From Streptomyces sp. MMG1121 (lineage in GTDB: Bacteria; Actinomycetota; Actinomycetes; Streptomycetales; Streptomycetaceae), in NCBI RefSeq assembly GCF_001280015.1, contig NZ_LGDV01000193.1, positions 1-64,000 on the forward strand: DNA of 64,000 nt, in the 5' to 3' direction. A program made the translations under genes and the position numbers. Of this stretch, positions 1 to 10,709 are shown one piece after another. The notes beneath the pieces are model-generated. The model searched no databases, was not told the DNA's origin, and worked only from the letters and a program-made list of their open reading frames with translations. Positions within the stretch are counted from its first letter, which is position 1, and each line of letters starts with the position of its first letter.

Positions 1-1
1 C

Positions 2-187
2 ACCGCCCCCACCGAGACCGAGACCGCCCCGGCAGAGCCCCGGCCCCAGCCCGCCGAGCCCCGGCCCCGGCCCGCCCCCGCGACGGACAGCTCCGGCCCG
101 ACCGCCATGCCGCCGCACACCACGCCGACCGCGCACGCGCCCGCAGACCACACGACCCCGCCCGTCGAGACCGAGGCCCGCCCGTGA
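2..187 (+). CDS. C-terminal tail of a truncated upstream protein, probably a sensor histidine kinase
   Basis: The open frame enters from the left edge and ends with TGA at 185-187, overlapping the GTG of the response regulator in a GTGA arrangement. The visible 61 residues are a low-complexity tail of Pro, Ala, Thr and Glu with no recognisable domain. Translational coupling to a NarL-type regulator makes a cognate sensor kinase the likeliest identity, but this is inference from context because the catalytic part lies outside the window. Confidence 0.6.
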   Translation, partial: TAPTETETAPAEPRPQPAEPRPRPAPATDSSGPTAMPPHTTPTAHAPADHTTPPVETEARP

Positions 188-828
188 CCGACCACCCCGA
201 GCTCCCCGTCCGTCTGCTCCTCGCCGACGACCACCCCGTCGTGCGGGCCGGGCTGCGGGCCGTGTTGGAGACCGAGCCGGGGCTCGTGGTGGTGGCCGAG
301 GCCGCCACCGCCGAGGAGGCCGTCGCCCGCGCCGCGGCGGGCGGCATCGATGTCGTGCTGATGGACCTGCAGTTCGGCAGGGGGATGGGCGGTGCGGAGG
401 CCACCGCCCAGATCACCGCCCGCCCGGGTGCCCCCAGGGTCGTGATCGTCACCACCTACGACTCCGACGCCGACACCCTCCCGGCCATCGAGGCCGGCGC
501 CACCGGCTACCTCCTCAAGGACGCCCCGCCGGAGGAGCTGGCCGCCGCGGTGCGCTCGGCGGCGAGCGGACGCACCACCCTGGCGCCCGCGGTCGCGGAC
601 CGGCTCATGAACCGGCTGCGCACCCCGGGCACCGCGCTGACCCGGCGCGAGACCGAGGTCCTCACCCTGGTCGCCGAGGGGCTGTCCAACCAGGCCGTCG
701 GCCGGCGCCTCCACCTCACCGAGGGCACCGTCAAGTCCCATCTGGCCCGCGTCTACGCCAAACTCGGCGTCGACTCACGCACCGCCGCCGTCGCCGCCGC
801 TACCGACCTCGGGCTCATCCGCCGCTGA
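184..828 (+). CDS. NarL/FixJ-family two-component response regulator
   Basis: The protein has 214 residues. The N-terminal receiver carries the acidic pair D15-D16, the phosphoacceptor D61 in VLMDLQF, and a conserved lysine in GYLLKD. The C-terminal LuxR-type helix-turn-helix starts with LTRRETEVL and contains the recognition segment EGTVKSHLARVYAKLGV. It would bind DNA as a phosphorylated dimer. The GTG start overlaps the stop of the preceding open frame, so the two are coupled as a kinase-regulator pair. The stimulus and targets are unknown. Confidence 0.93.
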   Translation: MTDHPELPVRLLLADDHPVVRAGLRAVLETEPGLVVVAEAATAEEAVARAAAGGIDVVLMDLQFGRGMGGAEATAQITARPGAPRVVIVTTYDSDADTLPAIEAGATGYLLKDAPPEELAAAVRSAASGRTTLAPAVADRLMNRLRTPGTALTRRETEVLTLVAEGLSNQAVGRRLHLTEGTVKSHLARVYAKLGVDSRTAAVAAATDLGLIRR

Positions 829-842
829 CACCGGTGGCCGGC

Positions 843-1538
843 TCAGGACGGGGTCCGGGCGGCGGCCAGCAGCCGGGTGACGTCGTCCGCGCAGATGGTC
901 AGGGCCGCGCCGACCGTGGTGAGCGCGTCCCGCTCGGCAGGGGTGTAGGGGCCGTCGGCGAGGGCGATACGGGCGGCCTGGAGGAGGAGGGACTCACGGC
1001 CGGCGGGGGCCAGGTGCGGGGCGAGCGGGTCCAGGGCCTCGTGCAGCTCTATCGTCAGGCCCGCACCGCACGGCTGCTCGAAGACCCGGCCGGTGTCGGC
1101 GGCGAGGGCCTCGACCAGGGCGGCCAGCTGGTCCTCGGTGCAGTCGTCGAAGCCGGCCGCGCGGACCGCGCCGGCGGCGGTCTCCAGGGCAGTACGGGAA
1201 CAGGTGCCGCCCGCGGCGAGCACGGCGAGGGCGACGGTGTGCACGGCGTCGCGGAGCATCGCCGAGAAGCGGCGCGTGGTGGGGTGGTCGAGGACGTCGG
1301 TGCCGTAATGGTGACGGCAGGCCGCGCACTCCACGACCGGCCCGGCCGTCCCGCGCGGCAGCACCGGCAGCCCGAGCAGGGTGAGCCGGCGGCGGCCGGT
1401 CAGCCGCTGGTAGTTGCGGTCCCCTCCGCAGCCGGGGCAGTAGAACTCACCGTCCCCCACGGGGGTCCATGCGGTGCGGGTGCCCAGGATGTGCACAGCC
1501 CTGGTGGCACGGTCGTTTCGTCCCCGTACTGGCAGCAC
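843..1538 (-). CDS. TerB-like tellurite-resistance family protein with N-terminal zinc ribbon
   Basis: The GTG at 1538 is chosen because GGAGG lies 6 nt upstream; the frame is open further but has no better ribosome site. The 231-residue product has a CPGC...CAAC motif near residues 30-70, which looks like a zinc ribbon. It is followed by an all-helical domain with the acidic pattern of TerB proteins, including ARIALADGPYTPAERDAL. TerB proteins are linked to tellurite and general stress responses, but a resistance role here is not shown. It is a single gene, tail-to-tail with the response regulator. Confidence 0.75.
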   Translation of the reverse strand: MLPVRGRNDRATRAVHILGTRTAWTPVGDGEFYCPGCGGDRNYQRLTGRRRLTLLGLPVLPRGTAGPVVECAACRHHYGTDVLDHPTTRRFSAMLRDAVHTVALAVLAAGGTCSRTALETAAGAVRAAGFDDCTEDQLAALVEALAADTGRVFEQPCGAGLTIELHEALDPLAPHLAPAGRESLLLQAARIALADGPYTPAERDALTTVGAALTICADDVTRLLAAARTPS

Positions 1539-1664
1539 GTCGCACCTCCGTAACCGCGCGGCAACATCGCCGTGCTGGCGTGATGTTAGCCACATCACGC
1601 AGGCTGAGTCAGTACCCCGGAAGAGACCTTTCTGTGACCTGATCGGCACGGTGGCCGAAAACGG

Positions 1665-1702
1665 CGACGCCCTGACCGCCGTATACAGCGGTCAGGGCGT
1701 CG
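1665..1702 (-). terminator. Strong terminator hairpin after leuA
   Basis: Arms 1665-1679 and 1688-1702 are perfect 15-bp inverted repeats around an 8-nt loop containing GTATAC. It lies 20 nt beyond the leuA stop in the direction of leuA transcription and is followed on that strand by a short T run (CGTTTTCGG). Confidence 0.85.
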
Positions 1703-1721
1703 AAACCCCCGGTCAGAGGGG

Positions 1722-3580
<1,859 letters not shown>

Positions 3581-3754
3581 GATGCTGAGCAGCGTAGCCG
3601 AGCCGTGCCGGAGGCGGGAACGCGTTCCAGTATGCGGGACCGGGGTCACAAAAGGGACAAAACGTGCGCCATACCACTCCCGGTCACAGAGGGTGGTCGC
3701 ATGTCGCGACACTTCACCAATCATGGTTGCGGGTAGTGACAGTCAGATCACGCA
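3581..3754. other. Divergent intergenic region between leuA leader and M4 protease
   Basis: This interval of about 170 bases separates the leuA leader from the divergent protease gene. Apart from the possible -10 box for the leuA leader (TACGCT on the minus strand near 3591-3596), I see no convincing repeats or operators. Confidence 0.4.
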
Positions 3755-3772
3755 GTGCCAGGGTTTTCTGCC

Positions 3773-4840
3773 ATGACGACCAACGGGGGCTTCAGGCCCG
3801 TCTTCTGCACGATCGTGCCGCCGCACATCCTCGACCGGCTCGCCCGGCACGAGGACCAGGCGCTCTCCGACTCCGCGCTGCACACCCTCCAGCACGACTC
3901 GGCGCTGCGCACCCGCCGCCGGGTGACCGCGGTCCGCACCCAGGCCGCCGTCGCCGCCCCGGCGCCCGCCGCCAGCCGGCCGCACCGCACGATCTACGAC
4001 GCCCGGCACGGCAGCGACCTGCCCGGCACCCAGGTCCGCGAGGAGGGCTCGGAGCCGAGCCAGGACGCCAGCGTCAACCGCGCCTACGCCGGCCTCGGCG
4101 CCACCTTCGAGCTGTACCTGAAAGCGTACGAGCGGGACTCCATCGACGGCAACGGGCTGCCGCTGAACGCGTCCGTGCACTACGAGACCAACTACGACAA
4201 CGCCTTCTGGAACGGCGAGCAGATGGTCTTCGGGGACGGCGACGGCGAGGTCTTCACCGACTTCACCACCTCCGTCGACGTCATCGGCCACGAACTCACC
4301 CACGGCGTCACCCAGTACACCGCGAACCTGGAGTACTACGGCCAATCCGGCGCCCTCAACGAGTCCGTCTCCGACGTCTTCGGCTCCCTCATCAAGCAGT
4401 ACACGCTCGGCCAGACCGCCGACCAGGCCGACTGGCTGATCGGCGAGGGCCTGCTCGCGCCGGGCGTCCACGGCACCGCGCTGCGCTCGATGAAGGCCCC
4501 GGGCACGGCGTACGACGACCCCAGGCTCGGCAAGGATCCGCAGCCCGCGACCATGGCGCACTACGTGCAGACCAACACCGACAACGGCGGCGTGCACATC
4601 AACTCCGGCATCCCGAACCACGCCTTCTACCTGCTCGCCACGGCCCTCACCGGGCACGCCTGGGAGAAGGCCGGGCAGATCTGGTACGACGTGCTGACCG
4701 GCGGCGAGCTGAAGACGGACGCGCAGTTCGCCGACTTCGCCACGCTGACGGTGAAGGCGGCCCGGAAGCGGTACGGCACCGGGGACGAGCTCCAGGGCGC
4801 GCAGAAGGCCTGGGAACAGGTCGGGGTGCGGACGTCGTAG
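3773..4840 (+). CDS. M4-family (thermolysin/protealysin-like) neutral metalloprotease
   Basis: The ATG at 3773 gives 355 residues; a GTG at 3755 is in frame. The zinc site is HELTH at 173-177, with the third ligand E197 in NESVSD exactly 20 residues on, as in thermolysin. The short N-terminus contains PPHIL, resembling the PPxL motif of protealysin-type propeptides, and lacks a signal peptide or the long FTP prodomain. The next gene encodes a matching emfourin inhibitor. An intracellular or non-classically exported protease is inferred. Confidence 0.93.
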   Translation: MTTNGGFRPVFCTIVPPHILDRLARHEDQALSDSALHTLQHDSALRTRRRVTAVRTQAAVAAPAPAASRPHRTIYDARHGSDLPGTQVREEGSEPSQDASVNRAYAGLGATFELYLKAYERDSIDGNGLPLNASVHYETNYDNAFWNGEQMVFGDGDGEVFTDFTTSVDVIGHELTHGVTQYTANLEYYGQSGALNESVSDVFGSLIKQYTLGQTADQADWLIGEGLLAPGVHGTALRSMKAPGTAYDDPRLGKDPQPATMAHYVQTNTDNGGVHINSGIPNHAFYLLATALTGHAWEKAGQIWYDVLTGGELKTDAQFADFATLTVKAARKRYGTGDELQGAQKAWEQVGVRTS

Positions 4841-4861
4841 TTCCGTACTAGACAGAGCCCC

Positions 4862-5128
4862 ATGCGAATTCAGGTACGGCGCACAGGCGGCTTCGCGGGG
4901 ATCGAGCGCCGGGCCGAGGTGGACACCTCGGGCCGGGCCGACGCCCCCGAGTGGCAGGCCCTGGCCGAGCGCGTCCTCGCGTCCGGCCCGGGCACCCCGC
5001 CCACCGGCGTCCCGGACGGCTTCCGGTACGAGATCACCGTGGACGGCCGGACGGTGTACGCCGCCGATCCCCGACTCACCGAGGACCAGCGGGAGTTGGT
5101 GAGCCGACTACTGAAGGAAGGGGCGTAG
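4862..5128 (+). CDS. Emfourin-like inhibitor of the adjacent M4 protease
   Basis: The gene begins 21 nt after the protease stop and encodes 88 residues. It starts MRIQVRRTGGFAGIERRAEV, continues with a VPDGFRYEITVDGR strand-turn-strand segment and ends with a short helix, matching the small emfourin (protealysin inhibitor) family. No signal peptide is present, so it would act where the protease matures. Co-transcription with an M4 peptidase is the family's typical arrangement. Inhibition here is inferred from family and linkage. Confidence 0.8.
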   Translation: MRIQVRRTGGFAGIERRAEVDTSGRADAPEWQALAERVLASGPGTPPTGVPDGFRYEITVDGRTVYAADPRLTEDQRELVSRLLKEGA

Positions 5129-5198
5129 GCGGGGGCGGGGGCGCCGGTTCGCGCCGGGGCATTGACTTCCGTTACCGGGGGTAAGGATGATCCCGGCC

Positions 5199-6512
5199 AT
5201 GGTGACTGACGCAGGCGACCCGATACCTCGGTTCCCGGACGGCTTCCTGTGGGGTGTCTCGACCTCCGCCCACCAGATCGAAGGAGCCGCCGAGGAGCGC
5301 GAGCGTTCCGTGTGGGACGTGTTCACGGACGGGCCGGGCCGGGTGAAGGACGGCTCGACGGCGGCGGTGGCCTGCGACCACTACCACCGCTACCGCGAGG
5401 ACGTGGCCCTGCTCGCCGGCCTCGGCGTGGACGCGTACCGCTTCTCGGTCTCCTGGCCCCGGGTGAACTCCCCCGGCGGACTGGACTTCTACGACCGCCT
5501 GGTGGACGAGCTGTGCGCGGCGGGCGTGCGGCCCGTGCCCACGCTCTTCCACTGGGACCTGCCCGCTTCCCTGGACTGGCTGGACCGGGACACGGCAGCC
5601 CGGTTCGCCGACCACGTGACCGTGGTGGCCGAGCGCCTCGGTGACCGGGTGAAGAAGTGGATCACCCTCAACGAGCCCGCGGAACACACCCTGCTGGGCC
5701 ACGCCCTGGGCGCCCACGCCCCCGGCCGGCGGCTCCTCTTCGACGCGCTCCCGGTCGCCCACCACCAGCTCCTCGCCCACGGCCTGGCGGTACGGGCCCT
5801 GCGCGCGGCCGGGGCGGCGGACATCGGCATCGCCAACTCCCACGGCCCCACCTGGCCCGCCTCGGACGAACCGGCCGACGCCGAGGCGGCGGGCTTCTAC
5901 GACCTCCTCCTCAACCGCCTGTTCGCCGAGCCGGTCCTCCTTGGTGAATACCCGGACGGAACGGGTGAGTTGATGCCAGGAGACGTGTCGGCCGACCTCA
6001 AGGTGATCGCCGAGCCCGTCGACTGGTACGGCATCAACTACTACGCGCCGACCCGGGTGGGCGCGCCGGGCGGTTCGGACAGCGAGTACGGCGGCCTGAC
6101 CCTGCCGGCCGAACTCCCCTTCTCCGTGCGGGAGATCGAGGGCCGTCCGAAGACCGACTTCGGCTGGCCGGTCGTCCCCGAGGGCCTCACCGAGCTGCTG
6201 TGCGGCTTCCGTGACCGCTACGGCGACCGGCTCCCCCCGATCGTCATCACCGAGAACGGCTGCTCGTACGAGGGCCTCGACGACCAGGACCGCATCGGCT
6301 ATCTGGACGCCCACCTGCGCGCCCTGCACGCGGCGCTGGCGGCCGGGGTGGACGTACGCGGCTACTTCGTGTGGTCCCTGATGGACAACTTCGAGTGGGC
6401 GGAGGGCTACGCGCGCCGCTTCGGCCTGGTGCACGTGGACTACACGACGCTCAAGCGCACCCCGAAGGCCTCCTACCACTGGTTCCGGGACGTGCTCCGG
6501 GCCCAGGGCTGA
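5199..6512 (+). CDS. GH1 family beta-glucosidase
   Basis: This glycoside hydrolase 1 enzyme carries the acid/base glutamate E159 in ITLNEP and the nucleophile E352 in ITENG (numbering from ATG 5199). The sugar-binding segments HQIEG and FVWSLMDNFEW are also present. It would hydrolyse beta-glucosides in the cytoplasm, as there is no signal peptide. ATG 5187, ATG 5199 and GTG 5202 are all in frame. AAGGA lies about 11 nt before 5199, and TTGACT at 5162 with AAGGAT at 5183 could also give a near-leaderless transcript. At about 438 residues it is slightly short for GH1. An MFS transporter follows closely. Confidence 0.93.
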   Translation: MVTDAGDPIPRFPDGFLWGVSTSAHQIEGAAEERERSVWDVFTDGPGRVKDGSTAAVACDHYHRYREDVALLAGLGVDAYRFSVSWPRVNSPGGLDFYDRLVDELCAAGVRPVPTLFHWDLPASLDWLDRDTAARFADHVTVVAERLGDRVKKWITLNEPAEHTLLGHALGAHAPGRRLLFDALPVAHHQLLAHGLAVRALRAAGAADIGIANSHGPTWPASDEPADAEAAGFYDLLLNRLFAEPVLLGEYPDGTGELMPGDVSADLKVIAEPVDWYGINYYAPTRVGAPGGSDSEYGGLTLPAELPFSVREIEGRPKTDFGWPVVPEGLTELLCGFRDRYGDRLPPIVITENGCSYEGLDDQDRIGYLDAHLRALHAALAAGVDVRGYFVWSLMDNFEWAEGYARRFGLVHVDYTTLKRTPKASYHWFRDVLRAQG

Positions 6513-6528
6513 CGGCACGGAGATGACC

Positions 6529-7776
6529 GTGGCCCGCGCCTCGGCCGCGCTGACCGAGCCGGAGGAGCGGGTCGGCCGGGGCTGGACAGCGACCCTCTCC
6601 CTGGCCAACGGGGCCATCTGGGTGGGCTGGTTCGGCCCGCTGCAGATCCTGCTCGCCTCCCAGGCCAAGGACTTCGCGCCCGGCGCCGGGATGTCCAAGG
6701 AGACGATGCTGGCCTGGGTGACCGGCGCCGGCGCGGTGGTCTCCCTCCTCGCCAACCCCTTCTTCGGCGCCCTGTCCGACCGGACGACGTCCCGCCGGGG
6801 CCGCCGTACGCCGTGGATCGTGGCCGGGGCGGCGGGCGGCGCGCTCTCCCTGCTGCTGCTCGCGCGGGCGGGCGGGATGTGGTCGATGGCGGCGGGCTGG
6901 TGCCTGGTGCAGCTCACCCTGAACGCGGCGTTCGCGGCGGTGACGGCGGCCGTCCCGGACCGGGTGCCGAGGCTCCAACGCGGCGTGGTGGGCGGCTGGT
7001 TGGGGGCCGCGCAGATCCTCGGCGTGGTCGGCGGCACGGGCCTGGCGACCGCGGCGGGCGGGATCGGGGCCGGGTACGCGGCCTGCGCGGTGTGCACGGT
7101 GGCGGGCGTACTGCCGTACGTCCTGCGCCACGAGGATCTGCGGCTCGCGAAGGAGGACCGGCCGCCGTGGTCCTGGCGGGCGTTCGTGGCGGGCTTCTGG
7201 CTGAGCCCGCGCCGCTACCCGGACCTGGGCTGGGCCTGGCTGACCCGGTTCCTGATCAACCTCAGCAACTCGCTGGTGCTGCTGTACCTGCTGTACTACC
7301 TACGGGACCGCCTCCACTACCACGACCCCGGCCAGGGGGTGCTGATCCTGACGGCCGTCAACAGCCTGACGCTGGTGGCGACCGTCGTGGCGGGCGGGGT
7401 GTGGTCGGACCGTACGGGCAGGCGCAAGCCGTTCGTCGTCTGGTCGGGCGTGCTGATGGCGGTGGCGACGGCCGCGCTGTCCGGCTGGCAGACCTGGCCC
7501 GGGGCGATCGTCGCGTCCGCGGTCCTCGGGGTCGGCTTCGGCGTGTTCACCTCGGTCGACTTCGCGCTGATGACGGACGTCCTGCCGAAGGCCCTGGACC
7601 GGGGCAAGGACCTCGGCGTGATCAACGTGGCCAACGCCCTGCCCCAGGTGGCGGCTCCGGCGCTGGCCGCGCCGATCGTGACGTACCTGGGCGGCTACCG
7701 GGTGCTGTACCTGGTGGCGGCGGTGGTCGGGCTGGCGGGGGCGGTGCTGGTGGGCCGGATCAGGGGAGTCGGGTAG
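6529..7776 (+). CDS. MFS transporter, probably sugar-related
   Basis: The product has about 415 residues and 12 predicted membrane segments. An MFS signature loop follows TM2 (GALSDRTTSRRGRR) and is repeated in the second half as GGVWSDRTGRRK. GTG 6529 is preferred over ATG 6523 because CGGAG lies 6 nt before it but only 1 nt before the ATG. The gene starts 16 nt after the GH1 stop, so the pair probably forms an operon for uptake and hydrolysis of a beta-glucoside. The substrate is inferred from linkage only. Confidence 0.88.
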   Translation: MARASAALTEPEERVGRGWTATLSLANGAIWVGWFGPLQILLASQAKDFAPGAGMSKETMLAWVTGAGAVVSLLANPFFGALSDRTTSRRGRRTPWIVAGAAGGALSLLLLARAGGMWSMAAGWCLVQLTLNAAFAAVTAAVPDRVPRLQRGVVGGWLGAAQILGVVGGTGLATAAGGIGAGYAACAVCTVAGVLPYVLRHEDLRLAKEDRPPWSWRAFVAGFWLSPRRYPDLGWAWLTRFLINLSNSLVLLYLLYYLRDRLHYHDPGQGVLILTAVNSLTLVATVVAGGVWSDRTGRRKPFVVWSGVLMAVATAALSGWQTWPGAIVASAVLGVGFGVFTSVDFALMTDVLPKALDRGKDLGVINVANALPQVAAPALAAPIVTYLGGYRVLYLVAAVVGLAGAVLVGRIRGVG

Positions 7777-7808
7777 GCGCGCGTCGAGCAGGTGCGCCCG
7801 CCGGGTGG

Positions 7809-8666
7809 TCAGAGGGCGCCGGCGTCGCGGGCGGACCAGACGCTCGGGTGGACGGGCCGGAAGCCGAGGTCCCGGCGGATCTTCTGGGTGGACATGATCC
7901 CGAACCAGGGGTCGGGGTCGGTCCGCGTGTACAGGTCGGCGGGCACCTCGACGCCGTTGAGCAGGTGCAGCTCGACCGCCGTGACGGGGGCGTCGTCGGC
8001 GATGTTGTGGACGGGCCCGTGGACCGCCGGGGCGTACAACAGGCGCAGCAGGCCCTGGGCGACATCGACGTGATGGCCCATCTGGAGCCGCTGGCCGGAT
8101 GCCCAGCCGGCGGCCCAGCGCAGGGAGTCGGCGAGATGCGGGTCGCCTTCGCCGTACACGAAGGGGAGGCGGCCGATGCGCACCTCCATGCCGCCCTCCA
8201 GTGCGAGCAGTTCCCGCTCGGCCGCCGCCTTGGCCTCGGGGTAAGCGCCCCACATCTCGCCGCCGGGCCGGCTCTCGTCGTCCTCGGTCATCGGGCGGCC
8301 CCGTCCGATGCCGTAGACGAGGCCCGTGCTGACCTGCACGAACCGTCGTACGCCGGAGGCCAGCGCGGCGCGTCCCAGAGCCACGGCCGCGTCCCGGTTG
8401 ACGGCGCGGGCCTCCTCGTCGGGAACGCCGCGGAAGGAGGCGGCGACGTTCACGACGGCGTCCGCCCCCGCCACGGCCCTGCCGAGCACCTCCTCGTCCC
8501 GCAGGTCCCCGGTCACGACCTCGGCCCCCAGCTCCGCGAACCGCTCGGCGCGCGCCGCGTCGCGCACCAGGACCCGTACGCGCTCCCCCGGCCGGGTCTG
8601 TGCGACGAGCCTCGGCACGAAGCGCCGCCCGACCTGCCCCGTCCCTCCGGTCACCAGTGTCAGCAT
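7809..8666 (-). CDS. NAD(P)-dependent epimerase/dehydratase family protein
   Basis: The 285-residue protein begins with the Rossmann motif TGGTGQVG at residues 6-13. It has STGLVYG, and YPEAKAAAE supplies the YxxxK pair of extended SDR enzymes. The ATG at 8666 has GAGGAG upstream; the frame is open further back without support. The substrate cannot be told. It is transcribed divergently from an XRE-type regulator, with a perfect 7-bp palindrome in the gap, which suggests local control. Confidence 0.88.
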   Translation of the reverse strand: MLTLVTGGTGQVGRRFVPRLVAQTRPGERVRVLVRDAARAERFAELGAEVVTGDLRDEEVLGRAVAGADAVVNVAASFRGVPDEEARAVNRDAAVALGRAALASGVRRFVQVSTGLVYGIGRGRPMTEDDESRPGGEMWGAYPEAKAAAERELLALEGGMEVRIGRLPFVYGEGDPHLADSLRWAAGWASGQRLQMGHHVDVAQGLLRLLYAPAVHGPVHNIADDAPVTAVELHLLNGVEVPADLYTRTDPDPWFGIMSTQKIRRDLGFRPVHPSVWSARDAGAL

Positions 8667-8771
8667 CGTCTGCTCCTCTCGTGGCTGTCCGATGCCCCCA
8701 CCTTGGAACGGAGCCGGCAGGGGCGGGAGAGACCCGTCGATCAGGGGATCGGCAGTCCCTGGATAAGCCGG

Positions 8772-8787
8772 GCGTGACGGGTCACGC
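8772..8787. promoter_or_regulatory. Candidate operator: perfect palindrome GCGTGAC-GG-GTCACGC
   Basis: Seven-base arms at 8772-8778 and 8781-8787 flank a 2-nt centre. The site lies 8 nt before the GTG of the XRE-family regulator and about 105 nt before the divergent epimerase. Its position fits an autoregulatory operator, but binding is inferred. Confidence 0.45.
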
Positions 8788-8794
8788 TGGTGGG

Positions 8795-9646
8795 GTGAAC
8801 CGAGCCGAACTCGCCGACTTCCTGCGCCGCGGCCGTGCCCGGCTGGAGCCTTCCGACGTGGGTCTCGCACCGGGTGCCCGGCGCCGCACCCCGGGCCTGC
8901 GCCGGGAGGAGGTCGCCTCGCTCGCGGGCATGTCGGTGGACTACTACACCCGCCTCGAACAGTCCCGGGGCCCGCGCCCGTCCCGGCAGATGCTGACGGC
9001 GCTGGCCCGTGCGCTCCGCCTGACGAACGACGAACGCGACCACCTGTTCCATCTGGCGGGTGAGGAGCCGCCCCGCCGGGACGGGGCCTCGTCGCATGTC
9101 CGCCCGGGTCTGCTGCTGGTCCTGGACCGGCTGCACGACGCGCCCGCGATGGTGATCACGGACTGCGGCGAGGTGCTGGCGCAGAACGCGCTGTCGCGGG
9201 CACTGTCAGGAGACGCGCTGGCCCGGCCGCCGCGCGAGCGCAACCTGGTCCGCCGTTTCTTCCTGGACGCGGCGGCGCGCGAGCTGCTTCCGCCGGAGGA
9301 CCGGCCGGAACACGCGCGGGCGCACGTGGCGAACCTCCGCGCGGTCACCGCCGCCCGCCCCGACGACCCGCAACCGGCCGCCCTGGTGGCCGAACTCCGC
9401 TCCGCCAGCGAGGAGTTCGCCCGCCTCTGGGAAACCCACGAGGTGGCGGTACGGCGCGCCTCGGCCAAACGCTTCCGGCACCCCGTGGTGGGCCTGCTGG
9501 AACTGGACTGCGAGGTCCTGTTGACCGACGACCGCCGCCACCAACTGATCCTCCACACGGCCCGCCCGGGAACGGCCTCACACGAACGGCTTCAGCTGCT
9601 GAGGGTGGTGGGGGTACAGGACATGACGACGGACACCGCTCCGTGA
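8795..9646 (+). CDS. XRE-family helix-turn-helix regulator with MmyB-like C-terminal domain
   Basis: The 283-residue protein opens with RAELADFLRRGRARLEPSDVGL. It then has RRRTPGLRREEVASLAGMSVDYYTRLEQ, the XRE helix-turn-helix of the actinobacterial MmyB class, over roughly residues 25-75. The remainder resembles the PAS-like MmyB ligand domain. GTG 8795 is used because translated sequence before it has no family match. It probably controls the divergent epimerase gene and possibly itself. A second member of the same family occurs at 16226-17104. Confidence 0.9.
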   Translation: MNRAELADFLRRGRARLEPSDVGLAPGARRRTPGLRREEVASLAGMSVDYYTRLEQSRGPRPSRQMLTALARALRLTNDERDHLFHLAGEEPPRRDGASSHVRPGLLLVLDRLHDAPAMVITDCGEVLAQNALSRALSGDALARPPRERNLVRRFFLDAAARELLPPEDRPEHARAHVANLRAVTAARPDDPQPAALVAELRSASEEFARLWETHEVAVRRASAKRFRHPVVGLLELDCEVLLTDDRRHQLILHTARPGTASHERLQLLRVVGVQDMTTDTAP

Positions 9647-9667
9647 CGGCACGGGGCGGGGAAGGAA

Positions 9668-10621
9668 CTAGAAGCCGAGCTTCCTCAGCTGCTTCGGGTC
9701 CCGCTGCCAGTCCTTCGCCACCTTCACGTGCAGGTCCAGGAAGACCGGCGTCCCCAGCAGCGCCTCGATCTGCTTGCGGGACTTGATGCCGACGTCCTTC
9801 AGGCGCTTGCCCTTGGGGCCGATGATGATGCCCTTCTGGCTGGGGCGCTCGATGTAGACGTTGGCGTGGATGTCCAGCAGCGGCCGGTCGGCAGGGCGGT
9901 CCTCGCGCGGAAGCATCTCCTCCACGACCACCGCGATGGAGTGCGGCAGTTCGTCCCGGACCCCCTCCAGCGCCGCCTCGCGGATCAGCTCCGCGATCAT
10001 GACCTGCTCGGGCTCGTCGGTGAGATCGCCCTCGGGGTAGAGCGCCGGCCCCTCGGGCATCAGCGGGATCAGCAGGTCGGCCAGGAGGTCCACCTGCTTG
10101 GACCCCACCGCCGACACCGGCACGATCTCCGCCCATTCGATCCCCAGCTCCTTGCCCAGCTGGTCGATCGCGATCAGCTGCTCGGCGAGGGTCTTGGAGT
10201 CGACCAGGTCGGTCTTGGTGACGATGGCGACCTTCGGGGTCTTGCGGATCCCGGCCAGCTCCTTGGCGATGAAGCGGTCACCCGGTCCGATCTTCTCGTT
10301 CGCCGGCAGGCAGAAGCCGATCACGTCGACCTCGGCCCAGGTCGTACGGACGACGTCGTTCAGGCGCTCGCCCAGCAGCGTGCGCGGCTTGTGCAGCCCC
10401 GGGGTGTCCACCAGGATCAGCTGGGCGTCGGGACGGTGCACGATGCCGCGCACCGTGTGCCGCGTCGTCTGCGGCTGGTTCGCGGTGATCGCCACCTTCT
10501 GCCCGACCAGAGCGTTCGTGAGGGTGGACTTGCCCGCGTTGGGGCGGCCCACGAAGCAGGCGAAGCCGGCGCGGTGGGCGGCCTCGGCCGGCTGCTCGGA
10601 TGACTGGGTACGCACGCTCAT
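9668..10621 (-). CDS. era: GTPase Era
   Basis: The 317-residue protein has the G1 motif GRPNAGKS, G3 DTPG, G4 TKTD, and a C-terminal KH domain with GIIIGPKGKRLKDVG. Era binds 16S rRNA and supports 30S assembly. ATG 10621 gives the usual N-terminus MSVRTQSSEQ; ATG 10630 is an in-frame alternative with AGGGA ahead. In many actinobacteria era closes a phoH-ybeY-corC-cda-era run. Here about 5 kb of accessory genes separate it from the cda-like gene. Confidence 0.97.
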   Translation of the reverse strand: MSVRTQSSEQPAEAAHRAGFACFVGRPNAGKSTLTNALVGQKVAITANQPQTTRHTVRGIVHRPDAQLILVDTPGLHKPRTLLGERLNDVVRTTWAEVDVIGFCLPANEKIGPGDRFIAKELAGIRKTPKVAIVTKTDLVDSKTLAEQLIAIDQLGKELGIEWAEIVPVSAVGSKQVDLLADLLIPLMPEGPALYPEGDLTDEPEQVMIAELIREAALEGVRDELPHSIAVVVEEMLPREDRPADRPLLDIHANVYIERPSQKGIIIGPKGKRLKDVGIKSRKQIEALLGTPVFLDLHVKVAKDWQRDPKQLRKLGF

Positions 10622-10709
10622 GCCGCCCATTGTCCCTGATCCACGCGACCGCGCCGTACCAGCGGTGCCTCGGTGCCGCCCCAGTGGCCCCCGCCCACAC
10701 CGCCTCCCC

